The notes under the pieces were generated by a model. That model saw only the letters and a program-made list of their open reading frames with translations, ran no database searches and had not been told where the DNA came from. Positions 18,236 through 26,884 of a DNA stretch of 57,417 bases are shown here, piece after piece (position 1 is the stretch's first letter; the number at the start of each line of letters is the position of its first letter). The translations under genes and the position numbers were made by a program. Source of the DNA: an uncultured Lachnospiraceae bacterium (GTDB lineage: Bacteria > Bacillota > Clostridia > Lachnospirales > Lachnospiraceae); contig CAKRYR010000015.1 of assembly GCA_934432595.1 (NCBI GenBank), positions 1-57,417 of the forward strand, written 5' to 3'.

Positions 18236-18252
18236 TTCAGCCATTGGCTGAA
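18236..18252. repeat. Perfect TTCAGCCA/TGGCTGAA hairpin
   Basis: An 8-bp perfect palindrome around a single T, about 140 nt before the Asp23 gene. It is related to the hairpin at 17655-17675 (shared AGTTCAGC). No T-run follows. Confidence 0.5.
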
Positions 18253-18391
18253 TAGTTATATTTTGGAAAGTTATATTTGTATATATTTTACAAAAAGACT
18301 TTATTTTTATATAAAAAGAGGTTATAATAAAATAGTATAATTTTGAAAATAGTAATATTAAAAACAAATAAAATATGTTGGAGGTGTTACC

Positions 18392-18748
18392 ATGAAAGAC
18401 ATTGTTACTACAGAATATGGTGATATTAAGATTGAGAATGAAGTAATTGCAAAATATGCAGGTTCTTCAGCAGTGGAATGTTTTGGTGTTGTTGGAATGG
18501 CATCAGTTAATGTTAAAGATGGTTTTGTAAGATTATTAAAGAAAGATAATATTACTCGTGGTGTTAATGTAAGTGTTAAAGATGATTCTTTAATTATTAA
18601 CCTTCACATAATTGTAGCGTATGGAGTAAGTATTTCTGCAGTTGCTGATAATTTAATTAGTAATGTGAGATATAAGGTTGAAGAATTTACAAATATGAAA
18701 GTCAATAAAATCAACGTTATAGTTGAAGGCGTTCGTATAACAGAGTAG
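18392..18748 (+). CDS. Asp23/Gls24 family envelope-stress protein (YloU-like)
   Basis: 118 residues covering a single Asp23 domain (formerly DUF322): YGDIKIENEVIAKYA at the start, GVNVSVKDDSLIINLHIIVAYGVSI in the middle as two stretches, and VNKINVIVEGVRI at the end. Family members are membrane-associated through partners and linked to cell-envelope homeostasis. GGAGGTG precedes ATG 18392. The gene is 29 nt before fakA, the conserved yloU-yloV arrangement, so the two are probably one operon. An AT-rich upstream region has a TATAAT at 18323-18328 with only a poor -35. Confidence 0.92.
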   Translation: MKDIVTTEYGDIKIENEVIAKYAGSSAVECFGVVGMASVNVKDGFVRLLKKDNITRGVNVSVKDDSLIINLHIIVAYGVSISAVADNLISNVRYKVEEFTNMKVNKINVIVEGVRITE

Positions 18749-18777
18749 TTACAATTGGAAGCAAGGAGGAAATAACA

Positions 18778-20466
18778 TTGGTTATTAAGACAATAGATGC
18801 ACCTTTATTAAAAAAGATGTTTTTGGCAGGTGCAAGCAACATTGAGACAAAGAAAGAGTATATAAATGAATTGAACGTATTCCCAGTCCCAGATGGTGAT
18901 ACAGGTACTAATATGTCAATGACAATTATGTCAGCAGCAAGGGAAGTGAGTGCAATTGAGGATGTAACTATGGCTAGTTTGGCTAAAGCTATTTCTTCGG
19001 GGTCTTTACGTGGGGCAAGAGGTAATTCGGGTGTTATCTTATCTCAGCTTTTTAGAGGGTTTACTAAAGAAATTAAAGAATGTGATGTTATAGATGTTAC
19101 TATATTAGCCAATGCAGTATCACATGCTGCAGAGACTGCATATAAAGCTGTTATGAAACCTAAGGAAGGTACAATTCTAACAGTTGCTAAGGGTGCAGCA
19201 CGAAAGGCTATGGAATTAGTCGGAGAGACTGATGACATTGTATATTTCGTTGATGAAGTAATAAAATATATGAAAGAAGTTCTTGCTCAGACTCCAGAAA
19301 TGTTGCCAGTTTTAAAGACTGCAGGTGTTGTTGACTCGGGTGGACAAGGTTTGGTTGAGGTTGTAGAGGGAGCATATAATGTATTAATTGGTAAAGAGGC
19401 TGATATAAATATTTCTATACCGAGTGCTAAACCAAATTTAGATGCTGTAGCTTCTTCAGGTGGTGCTAAGCTAGAAGATGTTGATATTAAATTTGGATAT
19501 TGTACTGAATTTATTATAATGCTTGAGAAAAAATTTGATGATAAAGATGAGAAGAAGTTTAAAGCATATCTTGAATCTATTGGTGATTCTATAGTATGCG
19601 TTGCAGATGATGATATTGTTAAGATTCATGTTCATACTAATGATCCTGGTTTAGCAATTCAAAACGCATTGACATATGGTTCATTGACAAAAATGAAAAT
19701 TGATAATATGAGAGAAGAACATAATGAAAGATTTGGCAATACTACGACTGCTTCTGCAAAGATAGAAGAAGCTGAAACTAAGGTTCCAGTACAAGAAATG
19801 GCAAGAAAAAATGTAGGATTTGTAGCGGTTTCTATTGGAGACGGCTTAAATGAAATATTTGAAGGACTTGGTGCTGATTATATAATTAAAGGTGGTCAGA
19901 CAATGAATCCAAGTACAGAGGATATGTTAAATGCTATAGATAATATTAATGCAGATAATATATTTATCTTACCTAACAATGGGAATATTATATTAGCAGC
20001 AGAGCAAGCAAAGAGCATTGTTGAAGATAAAAATATTATCGTTGTGCCTGCAAAGACAATAGCTCAGGGAATTACTGCACTAATCTCATATGTAGAAGAT
20101 TGTTCAGTTGAAGATAACCTTAAGTCAATGGTTGAAGCTATTGGTAACGTCAAGACAGGACAGGTTACCTATGCAGTAAGAGATACTGAACTAGATGGTA
20201 AGGTTATTAAACAAAATGATATAATGGGCATAGGTGACAAGGTTATTGAAGCAGTAGGACAAGACGTATCAGAAGTTACATGTGAACTTGTAGACAAAAT
20301 GATAGATGATGAATCAGAACTAGTAAGTATTTACTATGGTGAGGATATTAAGGAAGAAGAGGCTAGTGAGCTTTCCAAAAAAATAGAGGAAAAATATCCT
20401 GACCTAGATGTTGAACTTAATTATGGTGGTCAACCAATATATTATTATATACTATCAGTCGAATAG
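18778..20466 (+). CDS. fakA: FakA / YloV fatty acid kinase catalytic subunit (DAK2-DegV-like)
   Basis: 562 residues. The N-terminal DakL/DAK2-type ATP-binding domain (about 1-200) has PVPDGDTGTNMSMT, with the metal-binding Asp cluster, and SLRGARGNSGVILSQ. The C-terminal part (about 225-562) contains EFIIMLEKKFDD and a DegV-like region with GDGLNEIFEGLGAD, GGQTMNPST and ILPNNGNI. FakA phosphorylates FakB-bound fatty acid for incorporation into phospholipid; no fakB (DegV) gene is present here. TTG 18778 has AAGGAGG upstream. It ends just before the first palindromic element, which probably serves as its terminator. Confidence 0.92.
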   Translation: MVIKTIDAPLLKKMFLAGASNIETKKEYINELNVFPVPDGDTGTNMSMTIMSAAREVSAIEDVTMASLAKAISSGSLRGARGNSGVILSQLFRGFTKEIKECDVIDVTILANAVSHAAETAYKAVMKPKEGTILTVAKGAARKAMELVGETDDIVYFVDEVIKYMKEVLAQTPEMLPVLKTAGVVDSGGQGLVEVVEGAYNVLIGKEADINISIPSAKPNLDAVASSGGAKLEDVDIKFGYCTEFIIMLEKKFDDKDEKKFKAYLESIGDSIVCVADDDIVKIHVHTNDPGLAIQNALTYGSLTKMKIDNMREEHNERFGNTTTASAKIEEAETKVPVQEMARKNVGFVAVSIGDGLNEIFEGLGADYIIKGGQTMNPSTEDMLNAIDNINADNIFILPNNGNIILAAEQAKSIVEDKNIIVVPAKTIAQGITALISYVEDCSVEDNLKSMVEAIGNVKTGQVTYAVRDTELDGKVIKQNDIMGIGDKVIEAVGQDVSEVTCELVDKMIDDESELVSIYYGEDIKEEEASELSKKIEEKYPDLDVELNYGGQPIYYYILSVE

Positions 20467-20478
20467 ACTTTAGTGAAC

Positions 20479-20587
20479 TATTCTAGTGACGAGCCCTAGT
20501 GGGGTTATAAACTAAGAGATATAAAATATGATAGCTATTATATTTTATATCTCTTACTTTACTGAGCACTAGGGCTCATCACTAGAA
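20479..20587. repeat. Palindromic structured element, copy 1
   Basis: The outer arms TTCTAGTGACGAGCCCTAGTG (20481-20501) and its near-complement (20567-20587, one mismatch) enclose an inner perfect 16-bp stem (20514-20529 with 20540-20555). It sits between convergent fakA and rqcH. A related element with the same architecture is at 24152-24270 and a half-copy at 42252-42267. It probably acts as a bidirectional terminator but is much longer than usual ones. Confidence 0.8.
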
Positions 20588-20592
20588 AAGGT

Positions 20593-22341
20593 TTATAATT
20601 TTTGTAAAGCCACAATGTTAGGGGAAGCAATTAGGGAGTAATTTGTGTGGTATATTACAAAGCCAGGTTTTGCATTATTAGGCTTCTTAATATGTTTCTT
20701 TTGTATATAATCAATTTCTACTTTTTGCTGGTCACGTCCTTTAGAATAATAAGCAGCTAATTGACCTGCTTCTTCAAATGTTCTATCTGGTAGTTCTTCT
20801 CCATTTGATTTTACTATTACATGAGAACCTGCAATTCCTTTCGCATGGAACCACCAGTCATTATTTGATGCAAATTTAAAGGTCAATTCATCATTTTGAA
20901 TATTATTTTTCCCAACATATATATGAAAACCGTCACTTGATAAATAATGTAAAGGTTTGTTATCATTTTTTGGAGCTTTTGATTTTTTATTGGTATTTTT
21001 TTGCCTATTTTTAATGTAACCTGCATTTATCAGCTCATTTTTTATATCTATTAGGTCTGATTCATAAAGTGCTATGTCTAAAGAATTACTTACAGATTCT
21101 AAGTAATTAATATCATTTTCAGTTTCAACTATCTGTTCAGATAGTGCTGTAAAAGTTCTTTTTAGTTTATTATATTTATTAAAGTATTTTTTTGCATTAT
21201 CAATAGGAGATATAGTTGGGTCTAGTGGAATAGATATATCTTCACCAGTATAGTAGTTATTTAGAATAGCTTTTTTGCTACCTGTTTCTATACTATACCC
21301 ATATGTGGTAAGTAATTCCCCATATATTTTATATTTATCTTTTTTATTAGTATCTTCAAGTTGCTTATGTTGAAGAGAATACTTTTTTCGTGCTCTTTCA
21401 AGATTAGTTGTAACTATTTTTCTTAAATCTACTGATTTTTGTTTAATCCTATTAATAATTGCTTTTTCTGAATAAAAAGTATTTAGAAGTTCACATATTG
21501 TAGGATAGTGTTGTAATTTACCTTTTGTATAGCAAGTTAGGTCAATAGAAGAGTATTCTAAAGGTTCATTATCTTGATATATTATACAAGGAGTGTATTT
21601 ATGTGAAGTTATAACTTCTAAAATCCTGTTAAAAGTATTATATAGATGCCTAATAATATCTGGATTTAAGGTATTAACATATGTTTCACTATCTATAGAG
21701 GCTCTAAAACATATTTCGTTTGCAATTAGTGGACTAATACCTATAAAAGTAGTATATAAGAACTTATAAGTAGGGGTATTACTTTTCTGTGCCAAACTTG
21801 TAAAACAAGACAAATCTATATTTAATGGACATACTTTATTTTCTTGTTTTGGTATAAAGTATGGTCTGTTTGGTAATACTTCTCTGACAGAACTTACTAA
21901 TGCAGAGATATGTTTAATACTATCTATGATTATATTGTTATCATCAGTAAATATAATGTTACTATGTTTACCCATTAGTTCAATAATTAAATGTTTATAG
22001 CATAAATCACCTAGTTCATCAAAATGTTCAATTTTAATATCTATAATACGTTCAAAATTTGGTTGAACTATATCTACAATTTTTGCACTATTTAAATGTT
22101 TGCGAAGCAACATACAAAAATTTGGTGCAACCATTGGATTTACAGAATTTTCATTTGTAAAATACACTAGTGGTAGGGAAGGGTTAGCTGAAAGTAGTAG
22201 TTTATATTGTTGCCTATTGCTTTTTATTGTTAATACAAGTTCATCTTTTTCTGGTTGATTTATTTTATTAATTCGTCCATCTAAAATATTTGTTTTTAAT
22301 TCGTGGACTATATGTGATATTACTAATCCGTCTAATGCCAT
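20593..22341 (-). CDS. rqcH: RqcH/NFACT family ribosome-quality-control protein (Rqc2 homologue, FbpA-like)
   Basis: The 582-residue protein matches bacterial RqcH, which binds stalled 50S-peptidyl-tRNA and adds C-terminal alanine tails. The NFACT-N domain starts MALDGLVISHIVHEL with GRINKINQPEKDELVL. The middle region (about 280-440) is helical, with a coiled coil. The C-terminal NFACT-R domain (about 460-570) holds LSSDGFHIYVGKNN and NDWWFHAKGIAGSHVI. Such proteins were historically called fibronectin-binding. ATG 22341 is 5 nt after GGAGG. It follows the diguanylate cyclase gene by 12 nt, so the two are probably co-transcribed. Confidence 0.95.
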   Translation of the reverse strand: MALDGLVISHIVHELKTNILDGRINKINQPEKDELVLTIKSNRQQYKLLLSANPSLPLVYFTNENSVNPMVAPNFCMLLRKHLNSAKIVDIVQPNFERIIDIKIEHFDELGDLCYKHLIIELMGKHSNIIFTDDNNIIIDSIKHISALVSSVREVLPNRPYFIPKQENKVCPLNIDLSCFTSLAQKSNTPTYKFLYTTFIGISPLIANEICFRASIDSETYVNTLNPDIIRHLYNTFNRILEVITSHKYTPCIIYQDNEPLEYSSIDLTCYTKGKLQHYPTICELLNTFYSEKAIINRIKQKSVDLRKIVTTNLERARKKYSLQHKQLEDTNKKDKYKIYGELLTTYGYSIETGSKKAILNNYYTGEDISIPLDPTISPIDNAKKYFNKYNKLKRTFTALSEQIVETENDINYLESVSNSLDIALYESDLIDIKNELINAGYIKNRQKNTNKKSKAPKNDNKPLHYLSSDGFHIYVGKNNIQNDELTFKFASNNDWWFHAKGIAGSHVIVKSNGEELPDRTFEEAGQLAAYYSKGRDQQKVEIDYIQKKHIKKPNNAKPGFVIYHTNYSLIASPNIVALQKL

Positions 22342-22353
22342 AATAACCTCCAA

Positions 22354-24066
22354 TTATTTATGTGATTTATTTTTCATTTCTTTTTTATTTTTATACATAT
22401 TTGCGTCAGCTTCTTTAATTATATCTGAAAGAGATAAGTTCTTATTTTCTTTGTAGAAGGATTCGCCGTGTGCAACAGTAAAATCATAATCATTAGAATA
22501 GTACATATTATAATTATGTATATTTACATCGAATTGCATTAAGGAAACTTTACATACGGCTTCAGCATTTGGAGCCTCTATTATAACTGCAAATTCATCT
22601 CCACCGATTCTATAGGCGGTACAAAAGTTTTTGAAAGATTGAGAAATTAAATTCGCAGTTGTAATAATTGCATCATCACCTTGTAAATGACCATAAGTAT
22701 CATTTATAGTTTTTAGATTATTTAAGTCAAATATTACAATACCTATTGATTTAAATTTATCTATATTTTTTTCTAAATAAGTTATTTTCTCTTTATATGC
22801 TGTTCTGTTTCCTATGTTAGTAAGACCATCTTTATATGCTAATTCTTGTACAAATTTTGAATGGTAAGCAGATTTTGATGCCTTAAATAAATTAGCTATT
22901 GCTATAAAAGACAAGTATATAATTATTAGTACTAAATTGCAACTAACAAATAAACCAGGCGTTGTAGTTCCTTTGATAAATAAAATCATATCTGTGAAAA
23001 CACAAAACGCAGTTGATATAAATATTGTATTACGTATTGTTTTTGCTATTTTTTGTTGATTGCTAGAAGCATTTACCATGGTATTTTTTGAAATCAAAAG
23101 CATAATTACAATTGAAAGTACAGTTAATAGTAGCATTGAAAAAGCTATTGGCAATGATTGATGAAAATCTGCTAATCCAGTTAATTGTAATATCCATACA
23201 ACACCATAAGAGATTAAATTAATGTATGATAATAAATAAACATATTTTTTTGGTTTTAAATCAAATAAATCATCTAAAAATAATAAACCAGGCAATGTCA
23301 TAATATACAATGCATTACAAGCAAGTGTTTGTATTAGTTGCGGATTATTAGTTACAAATTCCAATATGTGAGTAGAAGTGGAACACCATAATCCTAATGC
23401 ACATGAAAAGATACCTATGTAAAGTAGGGCATGTGAAGATATTTTCTGTATCTTATTAATATACAAATCAGATACAATAAATATTAGTCCTATTATAAGT
23501 AACAGAAAACTTAATATTAGAAAAAAGGCGTCATTTGTGAAAATTTTATACACATATTGGCCTGAATCACATACATACATTTCAGTAATGTAACAGGAAT
23601 TATCATTATAATATGGTTTGATTTGAATTCTAAGGGTTTTACCTATGTCAGATTTTTTGAATTTATAAAAATACCATACAGAACCAGATGATTTACATGA
23701 AATTATACTATTTTTGTATGGAGTGTCTAGTATTTGTTTATCATCTATGTACATCTTAATATCTGTACTAAGAGCTCTGAAGCATAAAGAATCACCTACA
23801 TTAATATTTTCTTTGATAGAATGTTCAAAAGTTGAATAGCGTTTTGTCGAAAAACCATTGTCTTTTGTTATTTTATCTAGGGTGATATTGGTCCTTGATT
23901 TGGTATACCAACCAGTATTAAAGACTTCTTTTGATTTAAGCATAGTACTTTTGCTATATTTTTGTTTAGCGGTAATAGATAAAATAATGCATATTGTTAT
24001 AAGTATTATAACCTGTAGTGTATATAGTGATAAAAAGAAAGTAGTTTTATTTTTAAACTTTTTCAT
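22354..24066 (-). CDS. Membrane diguanylate cyclase (GGDEF domain)
   Basis: Makes cyclic di-GMP from two GTP. It has an N-terminal membrane helix (about 8-33) and an extracytoplasmic beta-rich domain (about 45-175). Seven or so membrane helices follow (about 178-400), a 7TMR-DISM-like sensor layout. The cytoplasmic GGDEF domain lies at about 410-565. The active-site motif YRIGGDEF is intact (GGDEF at about 488-492), with DLNNLKTINDTYGH upstream. No RxxD inhibitory site is seen five residues before GGDEF, so product inhibition may be absent. ATG 24066 follows GGAG by 6 nt. Pairing with rqcH in one transcript is unusual. Confidence 0.93.
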   Translation of the reverse strand: MKKFKNKTTFFLSLYTLQVIILITICIILSITAKQKYSKSTMLKSKEVFNTGWYTKSRTNITLDKITKDNGFSTKRYSTFEHSIKENINVGDSLCFRALSTDIKMYIDDKQILDTPYKNSIISCKSSGSVWYFYKFKKSDIGKTLRIQIKPYYNDNSCYITEMYVCDSGQYVYKIFTNDAFFLILSFLLLIIGLIFIVSDLYINKIQKISSHALLYIGIFSCALGLWCSTSTHILEFVTNNPQLIQTLACNALYIMTLPGLLFLDDLFDLKPKKYVYLLSYINLISYGVVWILQLTGLADFHQSLPIAFSMLLLTVLSIVIMLLISKNTMVNASSNQQKIAKTIRNTIFISTAFCVFTDMILFIKGTTTPGLFVSCNLVLIIIYLSFIAIANLFKASKSAYHSKFVQELAYKDGLTNIGNRTAYKEKITYLEKNIDKFKSIGIVIFDLNNLKTINDTYGHLQGDDAIITTANLISQSFKNFCTAYRIGGDEFAVIIEAPNAEAVCKVSLMQFDVNIHNYNMYYSNDYDFTVAHGESFYKENKNLSLSDIIKEADANMYKNKKEMKNKSHK

Positions 24067-24151
24067 GATAAGCTCCATTTCTATTATATATATAATATAT
24101 TATATCACAAAATGTCAAATAAAAACATATTTTGTAAAAAAATTACTCTAT

Positions 24152-24270
24152 TATTCTAGGGACGAGCCCTGGTGGGGAGAAAACTACGAGATAAAGAATA
24201 GATAATATATTTGATATCTCGTAACATACAAGAACCCAGGGCTCGTCACTAGAACAAGGTCACTAGAATA
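24152..24270. repeat. Palindromic structured element, copy 2
   Basis: The left arm is at 24154-24174 and the right arm at 24234-24254, with the perfect core GAGCCCTGG/CCAGGGCTC. The inner stem is TACGAGATA (24185-24193) with TATCTCGTA (24215-24223). Relative to copy 1, one pair of the outer stem has changed from A-T to G-C on both arms. The right end carries a second GTCACTAGAATA (24259-24270), which complements the outer left end (24152-24163) with one mismatch. It lies between divergent genes, so it cannot be a simple terminator for both. Confidence 0.8.
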
Positions 24271-24357
24271 AAAACAAAATAATAAAATAAAATATTGATG
24301 TTATAGAATTTGTTTGATATAATCTTATTTAGTAAAAAATGGAAAGGGATAATTAGT

Positions 24358-25308
24358 ATGGATTTTGTTTTATGGATTGTTTTACTGTTAGTAGGGTTTG
24401 TGTTACTTATTAAAGGAGCTGATTTATTTGTAGATGGTAGTTCTTCAGTGGCAAAAATATTGAAAGTGCCATCTGTAATTATTGGATTAACAATTGTTGC
24501 TTTAGGAACATCATTTCCAGAGGCAGCAGTAAGTATAACTGCAAGTATTCAAGGTAAGAATGAGATGGCTTTAAGCAATATAATTGGTTCTAACTTATTT
24601 AATCTATTGATAGTTATTGGAGTTTGTGCAATTATTAAAGCTTTTGGTGTTGAGCAAGATATTAAAAAGAGAGATTTGCCATTTAATATATTAGTGACAT
24701 CAGTGCTATTGTTTTTCACATTTACACGAAGAAAAATTGGTAGATTAGAGGGTATAATATTTATAGCTATTTTTATTGCTTATATATGTATGTTGATAAA
24801 ATCAGCTTTGAAAAATAAAATTGAAGAAGAAACTCAGACAATGTCAGTACCCAAAAGTATATTGTTTATTCTTATAGGAGTTGTAGCAATTATTGGAGGC
24901 GGTCAGCTAGTAGTTAAAAATGCTAGTGCAATTGCCTCAAAATTAGGGTTAAGTGATTTATTTATAGGTCTAACTATTGTTGCAATAGGAACCTCATTAC
25001 CAGAATTAGTAACTTCAGTTGTTGCTGCTAAAAAGGGAGAAAGTGGACTAGCTCTTGGTAATGCTGTTGGTTCTAGTATATTAAACATATTATTTATATT
25101 AGGCTTTTCATCTGCGTTATCACCTATAGTAGTTGCTTCTAGTGAATTTATGGTAGTGATGATTGATATAATTATTTTATTAATTGTTTCAATGATATTA
25201 CAGGTATTTTGTGTCTCTAGAGATAAAGTGTCTAAATTTGAAGGAGCAATGTGTGTTTTTTTATATGTGGCTTATATGGCATTTGTGATAATTAGAACAG
25301 TAAATTAG
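24358..25308 (+). CDS. CaCA-family sodium/calcium exchanger (YrbG-like)
   Basis: 316 residues with about ten membrane helices in the inverted-repeat arrangement of Ca2+:cation antiporters. The two alpha-repeats are clear: GLTIVALGTSFPEAAVS with GSNLFN (about 40-90), and GLTIVAIGTSLPELVTS with GSSILN (about 205-250). The Glu in TSFPEA and TSLPEL is the ion-coordinating residue. ATG 24358 was chosen because AAAGGG lies upstream and the longer frame from 24310 adds 16 residues without a ribosome-binding site. It exchanges Na+ or H+ for Ca2+. It is followed by its own terminator. Confidence 0.93.
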   Translation: MDFVLWIVLLLVGFVLLIKGADLFVDGSSSVAKILKVPSVIIGLTIVALGTSFPEAAVSITASIQGKNEMALSNIIGSNLFNLLIVIGVCAIIKAFGVEQDIKKRDLPFNILVTSVLLFFTFTRRKIGRLEGIIFIAIFIAYICMLIKSALKNKIEEETQTMSVPKSILFILIGVVAIIGGGQLVVKNASAIASKLGLSDLFIGLTIVAIGTSLPELVTSVVAAKKGESGLALGNAVGSSILNILFILGFSSALSPIVVASSEFMVVMIDIIILLIVSMILQVFCVSRDKVSKFEGAMCVFLYVAYMAFVIIRTVN

Positions 25309-25360
25309 GTTGTTATTTGATACTAGATATTATTTATTAATTGGATAAAAATAAAAAGCA

Positions 25361-25393
25361 AAAAGGAATTCGTAGGTGAGACGAATTCCTTTT
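25361..25393. terminator. Bidirectional terminator
   Basis: AAAAGGAATTCGT (25361-25373) pairs perfectly with ACGAATTCCTTTT (25381-25393). It separates the exchanger from the convergent small secreted-protein gene. Confidence 0.85.
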
Positions 25394-25457
25394 CTTGAAA
25401 GGTGAATTAATAAAAATAATGAATAAGTGTTATATAATTTAGCTTATAAAAGCTAGA

Positions 25458-25874
25458 TTAATCTGTATAAGCTGGAGCAACAGTAGGTGGATATGTAATT
25501 ATGTCTGGTTCTGGAGTTGCTTCAGGGGCTGCTGTTGACTGCGGATCTCTGGTTGCTTTAGTAACATTAGTAGTTGGAACAGGTGTTGAACTAACTATAG
25601 TTTTCTGTTTACTTGTATTAGCAGCTACACTATAACTATATGTATCTGATGATTCTGTAACTTCGTTTGAATATACTGCAATACTCACTGGAGCTTGTTG
25701 TGTTGTCACTTGTGTAACATTTGCTGTTTGCTCTGTTGTATTAGTTGTAACTTGAGCTTCAGATATATTATCTGCATATGCTTTAGTAGGAGCTACAGTA
25801 AAACTATATATAAAAATTATTAATAATGTAATCATACCAATTAAGGTTATCATTGTGTATTTTCGATTTGTCAT
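25458..25874 (-). CDS. Small Thr/Ala/Pro-rich secreted protein
   Basis: 138 residues. A classical signal peptide (basic start MTNRK, hydrophobic core to about residue 27) has likely cleavage after TKAYA (about 34). The mature part is low complexity, rich in Thr, Ser, Val and Gln, with a Pro/Glu/Thr tail (PEATPEPDIITYPP). No anchor motif is seen. A GGGGG stretch lies upstream of the start. Unrecognised; the composition resembles O-glycosylated linker or surface peptides. Confidence 0.7.
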   Translation of the reverse strand: MTNRKYTMITLIGMITLLIIFIYSFTVAPTKAYADNISEAQVTTNTTEQTANVTQVTTQQAPVSIAVYSNEVTESSDTYSYSVAANTSKQKTIVSSTPVPTTNVTKATRDPQSTAAPEATPEPDIITYPPTVAPAYTD

Positions 25875-25920
25875 ATTATCATAACCCCCTTATATCTAAC
25901 AACCTCTTGCTTATGTATAT

Positions 25921-25949
25921 ATTTTAACAAAATGTTACATAGTTGTCAA
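25921..25949 (-). promoter_or_regulatory. Sigma-A promoter for the secreted protein gene
   Basis: On the minus strand TTGACA (25949-25944), a 17-nt spacer and TAAAAT (25926-25921), about 47 nt before the start codon. Confidence 0.8.
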
Positions 25950-26004
25950 TAAAAAATTAAATAAATATTACATAAATATTATTAAATTCATTTTAAAAAT
26001 TAAA

Positions 26005-26033
26005 TTGACAAAGAAAATAACATCGATTATAAT
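26005..26033 (+). promoter_or_regulatory. Consensus promoter with a 16-bp palindromic operator over the -10 box
   Basis: TTGACA (26005-26010), a 17-nt spacer and TATAAT (26028-26033). The perfect palindrome ATCGATTATAATCGAT (26022-26037) covers the -10 box, the classic position for a repressor operator. It fires toward a short hairpin-terminated transcript and udk. Confidence 0.8.
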
Positions 26034-26039
26034 CGATAC

Positions 26040-26100
26040 AATATGTTTTATTATTGGATAATCAGTACATCATATTTCTTATTAAAATATGATGCTTTTT
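26040..26100 (+). ncRNA. Candidate short leader RNA or small RNA ending at an intrinsic terminator
   Basis: From the expected transcription start near 26040, about 60 nt lead to the perfect stem CATCATATTT (26068-26077) / AAATATGATG (26085-26094) followed by CTTTTT. This would end the transcript about 115 nt before udk, giving a small RNA or an attenuated leader. Confidence 0.5.
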
Positions 26101-26213
26101 ACATTATATAATAGTGGAAATTGGAATAATAAAAAAATATGAAGTAAATGTGAATTTCTAGTTGAGATTTTTTAAAACGTATGATATATTATGTAAGGAA
26201 GGAGCAAACACTT

Positions 26214-26828
26214 ATGAAGAAAATATGTGTTGTAGGTGTTGCAGGTGGTTCAGCATCCGGTAAAACTACGATAGTCAATAAGATAAGAGAATATTTTGGA
26301 AGTGACATTGTGGTAATTAGCCATGATAGTTATTATAAGGCACATAATGACATGCCTTTTTCAGAGAGATGTAAGTTGAATTATGATCATCCTGAGTCAT
26401 TTGAAACTACAAAGATGGCTGAAGATGTAAGACAATTAATGGCAGGTAATTCAATAGAGATGCCAATATATGATTATACAATTCATAATCGCTCAGATGA
26501 AACAGTGCTTATTGAACCTAGAAAGGTTATAATCGTTGAAGGAATTCTAATTCTTGAGAATAAAGAACTTAGAGATTTAATGGATGTTAAAGTATATGTA
26601 GATACTGACGCAGATGAAAGACTAATGAGAAGAATTAAGAGAGACATGCAAGAAAGGGCTAGAAGTATTGATTCTATATTAGAACAGTATTCAGAGACAG
26701 TTAAACCTATGCACGAAGAGTTCGTTGAACCTTCAAAAAAATATGCGGATGTAATAATTCCAAGAGGTGGAGAGAATCAAGCAGGTATTAATATGCTACA
26801 AGAGTATCTAAAGAGAAGACTAGCATAG
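26214..26828 (+). CDS. udk: Uridine kinase
   Basis: Phosphorylates uridine and cytidine to UMP and CMP with ATP or GTP in pyrimidine salvage. 204 residues, normal for Udk. Walker A GVAGGSASGKTT (about 7-18), the substrate-binding SHDSYYK and NYDHPESF, IVEGILIL, and the lid-region Arg cluster RRIKRD are all present. ATG 26214 is preceded by AAGGAGC; the upstream frame from 26181 has no such site. It is followed at 56 nt by deoC, in a region dominated by nucleoside salvage. Confidence 0.96.
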   Translation: MKKICVVGVAGGSASGKTTIVNKIREYFGSDIVVISHDSYYKAHNDMPFSERCKLNYDHPESFETTKMAEDVRQLMAGNSIEMPIYDYTIHNRSDETVLIEPRKVIIVEGILILENKELRDLMDVKVYVDTDADERLMRRIKRDMQERARSIDSILEQYSETVKPMHEEFVEPSKKYADVIIPRGGENQAGINMLQEYLKRRLA

Positions 26829-26884
26829 TAAGCTTGAGAGAGTAGTTTGGAAGAAAATTAGTTATTAAAGGGAGAAATAGTTCT

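Noticed and set aside
18185..18367. 60-residue minus-strand frame rich in Ile, Phe and Tyr
   Set aside because: An AT-rich intergenic translation with no ribosome-binding site; it crosses a palindrome and the Asp23 promoter region.
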